In this document: one piece after another, positions 62,180-64,000 of the stretch
Numbering within the stretch: position 1 is the stretch's first letter
Layout of the letters: every line of letters begins with the position of its first letter
NCBI RefSeq assembly: GCF_004122735.1
Contig: NZ_SDIF01000002.1
Coordinates: forward strand, 87,465-151,464
DNA: 64,000 nucleotides
From: Streptomyces sioyaensis
GTDB taxonomy: Bacteria > Actinomycetota > Actinomycetes > Streptomycetales > Streptomycetaceae
Direction of reading: 5' to 3'
Translations under genes and position numbers: made by a program
Notes under the pieces: model-generated
Told to the model about the DNA's origin: nothing
What the model saw: only the letters and a program-made list of their open reading frames with translations
Database searches by the model: none

Positions 62180-62605
62180 ATGACCAGGACGAAGAAGAAG
62201 TCCGGGGTGAAGGCGCGGGGCGGCCGTGTGGCCGTGATCGGTGCGCTGGGCCTGGCCTCAGTAACGCTGGCCGCCGCGCCGGCGTTCGCCAAGGGCGGTG
62301 TGGACATCACGGCACCGCATTCGGTGCATGTCGGCCAGATCATCACGGTCAAGGCGCACGGCGGCGACGACAGCGCCGGCTACCTGCATCAGCTGTGCCT
62401 GGAGGAGAACGGCTTCGGCCAGGGGTGGCACCAGGAGAACTGCAGCGCCGCGGTCAAGGGCGACGCGCGGGTCACTGCACACGGCACGTCCGCACGCCGC
62501 GGCAACCTGCAATTCCGTGCGGTGCTGTACGGCCTGACCAGCCCGCACGACCAGAATCCCGTGCGCTTGCACGCCTCTGACGTGGTGACGGTGCACGTGC
62601 GCTGA
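62180..62605 (+). CDS. Small secreted protein
   Basis: A 141-residue exported protein: charged start TRTKKKSGVKARGGR, hydrophobic core VAVIGALGLASVTLAAAP, cleavage after AFA near residue 37. The mature part has beta-strand character with one Cys pair (HQLCLEENG, QENCSAAV). ATG with GGGAGGGAA upstream. No family recognised. Confidence 0.7.
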   Translation: MTRTKKKSGVKARGGRVAVIGALGLASVTLAAAPAFAKGGVDITAPHSVHVGQIITVKAHGGDDSAGYLHQLCLEENGFGQGWHQENCSAAVKGDARVTAHGTSARRGNLQFRAVLYGLTSPHDQNPVRLHASDVVTVHVR

Positions 62606-62731
62606 TGCCAGCAGCGCGGCTGCGGACAGCCAGCACGAACACTGCCCGCAGCCGCCTGGTGCCGTGCCTCTTTGCAAGGAGATGCAAAGCCGGGCGGGAT
62701 CAGGGTGTGCCGAGCAGGGCATGTCCGTCCA

Positions 62732-62771
62732 GGTGCTCTGGTGCTCTGGTGCTCTGGTGCTCTGGTGCCCA
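62732..62771. repeat. 8-bp tandem repeat GGTGCTCT
   Basis: Four perfect head-to-tail copies (62732-62763) and a fifth degenerate copy. Intergenic, between the secreted protein and the kinase gene. A slippage-prone array. Confidence 0.8.
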
Positions 62772-62918
62772 GGTGGCGCGCCGGTGCCCCCGACCCCGCG
62801 GTCGCGGGCACCGGCACGCGTACGACAAGCTCGCGGTCCGGTACAAGGCCACCGCGCTGGTCGCAGCGATCAGCGAATGGCTATGACCAGCTCGGTCCCT
62901 CACGCGAAGTGGGATGCC

Positions 62919-63830
62919 TCAGCCTTCGTCGAGCACCGTCCGGATCACATGCCGGGCATTCTGCGCCATCGCCGGGTTCGTTCTCCGGTAATACGGCAGC
63001 GCGATCAGCGCCTGCGAGAGCGTCCGCCCCCGGCCACGGACCCAGGTTGCGTCGTCCACGCCCAGCGCCTCGCGGAAGACTTCCCTCGCATCGGCCGGCA
63101 GCAGATTCCACGCCGGGAACAGATCGCACGCTGGATCACCCACCCCCAGGCATCCGAAGTCGATCACCGAGGTCAGCCTGCCACCGTCCACCAGCAAGTT
63201 GCCCGGCATGAGATCGGCATGCAGCCACACCGGCGGGCCGTCCCAGCCCGGGGCCCGCAGCGCCTCCTCCCACACAGCGGCAGCGCCATCACAGTCGACG
63301 CCCTCCTGCGGGATCCCGCGCAGGTCCTCGATTGCTGTCCGGGTCGCCGCGTCGAGCGAGGCGACTGGCCCGCCGCGATGGGCTTGCGGCGCGCCGAGCA
63401 GGGTGATGCTCCGCATCGCCGCCACGAATTCGGCCAGATCCTCGGCCAGCGGGCCAGGTTCGCTCAGGGCCCCCGCCTCAGGATTCTCTCCCGCGAGCCA
63501 CCGGTACACCGACCACGGCCACGGATACCCCTCGGCGGGCTGCCCGGCTCCGAGCACCTCGGGGATGGGCGTGGGTAGGTGGGGCGCGAGGCGTGGCAGC
63601 CACGTTCGTTCCATCGACACGTCGTTGGCCCCGCCCTTCACCAGCGGAAGCCGTACGACCATGTCGTCGCCCAGCCGGTACATGGCGTTGACCGTGCCGC
63701 CGGACGGAAGCCGCCCCACCGCCAACCCCGCCCACTGTGGGAACTGCCCAGCAATCAGCCGCCGTACAAGGGCGTCGTCGATCGGATGCATGCCGGGATG
63801 CATGCTGGGATGCGTTTGCCCTGTGCTCAT
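62919..63830 (-). CDS. Aminoglycoside-phosphotransferase-family kinase
   Basis: APH-fold kinase (PF01636) of 303 residues. Brenner motif WLHADLMPGNLLV near residue 210 (catalytic Asp, metal-binding Asn), DFG-like TSVIDFGCLGVGDPACD, and ATP-binding Lys probably in VRLPLVKGG. Two extra ATGs occur in the N-terminal repeat HPSMHPGMHP, so the start may be at residue 10 or 14. Substrate may be a drug or a metabolite. Confidence 0.82.
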   Translation of the reverse strand: MSTGQTHPSMHPGMHPIDDALVRRLIAGQFPQWAGLAVGRLPSGGTVNAMYRLGDDMVVRLPLVKGGANDVSMERTWLPRLAPHLPTPIPEVLGAGQPAEGYPWPWSVYRWLAGENPEAGALSEPGPLAEDLAEFVAAMRSITLLGAPQAHRGGPVASLDAATRTAIEDLRGIPQEGVDCDGAAAVWEEALRAPGWDGPPVWLHADLMPGNLLVDGGRLTSVIDFGCLGVGDPACDLFPAWNLLPADAREVFREALGVDDATWVRGRGRTLSQALIALPYYRRTNPAMAQNARHVIRTVLDEG

Positions 63831-63890
63831 GGCACGCCATCCGACGCCGAACGCCGACGAGCGTCAAACACTTTTCCGGCAGGCCCACCA

Positions 63891-63931
63891 GCGGCTGCCG
63901 TTTCGCAGGGGGTCTGCGAAACGGCAGCCGC
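63891..63931. terminator. Perfect 18-bp hairpin
   Basis: Arms GCGGCTGCCGTTTCGCAG (63891-63908) and CTGCGAAACGGCAGCCGC (63914-63931) with a five-base loop. It sits 26 bases after the stop of the gene entering from the right edge and probably ends that transcript. Confidence 0.7.
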
Positions 63932-63957
63932 GCGTAACCGGACCTGGTGGGGTGCCC

Positions 63958-64000
63958 TCAGACGGAGGCCATCGGGCGGGCGTCGTCGGGGGTGGCAGTG
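63958..64000 (-). CDS. 3' end of a gene running off the window
   Basis: Minus-strand frame reading TATPDDARPMASV and a stop at 63958, GC-rich at third positions, with the hairpin directly downstream. Too short to identify. Confidence 0.4.
   Translation of the reverse strand, partial: TATPDDARPMASV

Overview
The window reads as chromosome of a Streptomyces-type actinomycete. The G+C content is very high with strong third-position G/C bias, GTG starts are common, ATGA/GTGA stop-start overlaps are frequent, and the gene content is typical: a SARP regulator, an ECF sigma factor, F420-dependent enzymes, DUF1918, DUF4188, DUF6445 and MAB_1171c proteins. I saw no rRNA, tRNA, CRISPR array or intact mobile element. 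One decayed IS630-type transposase end is present.

Layout. 1-2165: zinc-type ABC importer (aztA partial, aztB, lipoprotein). 2314-4222: an alpha/beta hydrolase, a transposase remnant and a DUF3291 protein. 4518-11850: a compact acyl-CoA cassette (AMP ligase, CoA transferase, divergent acyl-CoA dehydrogenase, GH88-like protein, MFS exporter). 12200-15984: Met/His-rich membrane protein, ECF sigma factor, small secreted and CxxC proteins, chloramphenicol-phosphotransferase-like kinase. 16152-27151: the most interesting block, described below. 27204-31548: anti-sigma-type ATPase, HD phosphohydrolase, an unrecognised protein, and a SufS/SufU pair. 31920-37682: ABC exporter, then a receiver / histidine kinase / receiver-PP2C phosphatase signalling set. 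37739-46724: ferritin-like protein, COG4705 membrane protein, RraA-like and SRPBCC proteins, a lamin-tail secreted protein, hydrolase, MFS and two F420 enzymes. 46907-53938: TetR/FAD-monooxygenase pair, DUF1918, a truncated erythromycin esterase, DUF1259, a hydrolase and DUF6445. 54016-58831: a frameshifted small gene, DUF998, methyltransferase, MAB_1171c and ImmA/IrrE genes, and MerR. 58909-64000: DUF4188, secreted proteins, an APH-type kinase and the end of one more gene.

The 16-27 kb block puts a PsuG-family enzyme (the family used as C-glycosynthase in C-nucleoside and C-riboside antibiotic pathways) and its MFS exporter together with ring-cleavage-type enzymes: a 3-hydroxyanthranilate-dioxygenase-like protein, a RidA deaminase, two hydratase/decarboxylase-family enzymes, an HpaB-type monooxygenase and its flavin reductase. 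A 1055-residue SARP regulator completes it. Its two promoter regions carry the same 11-bp-period direct repeats: GTCAG units ending in CTCAG, read towards psuG and towards the dioxygenase operon, each about 100 bp upstream of a start codon. This argues for one SARP-controlled pathway. The HpaB gene is frameshifted and an acetaldehyde-dehydrogenase start is cut to 27 codons, so the pathway may be decaying, or one indel may be an assembly error. The product is unknown; a pyridine- or aminomuconate-derived C-nucleoside is my inference, not shown.
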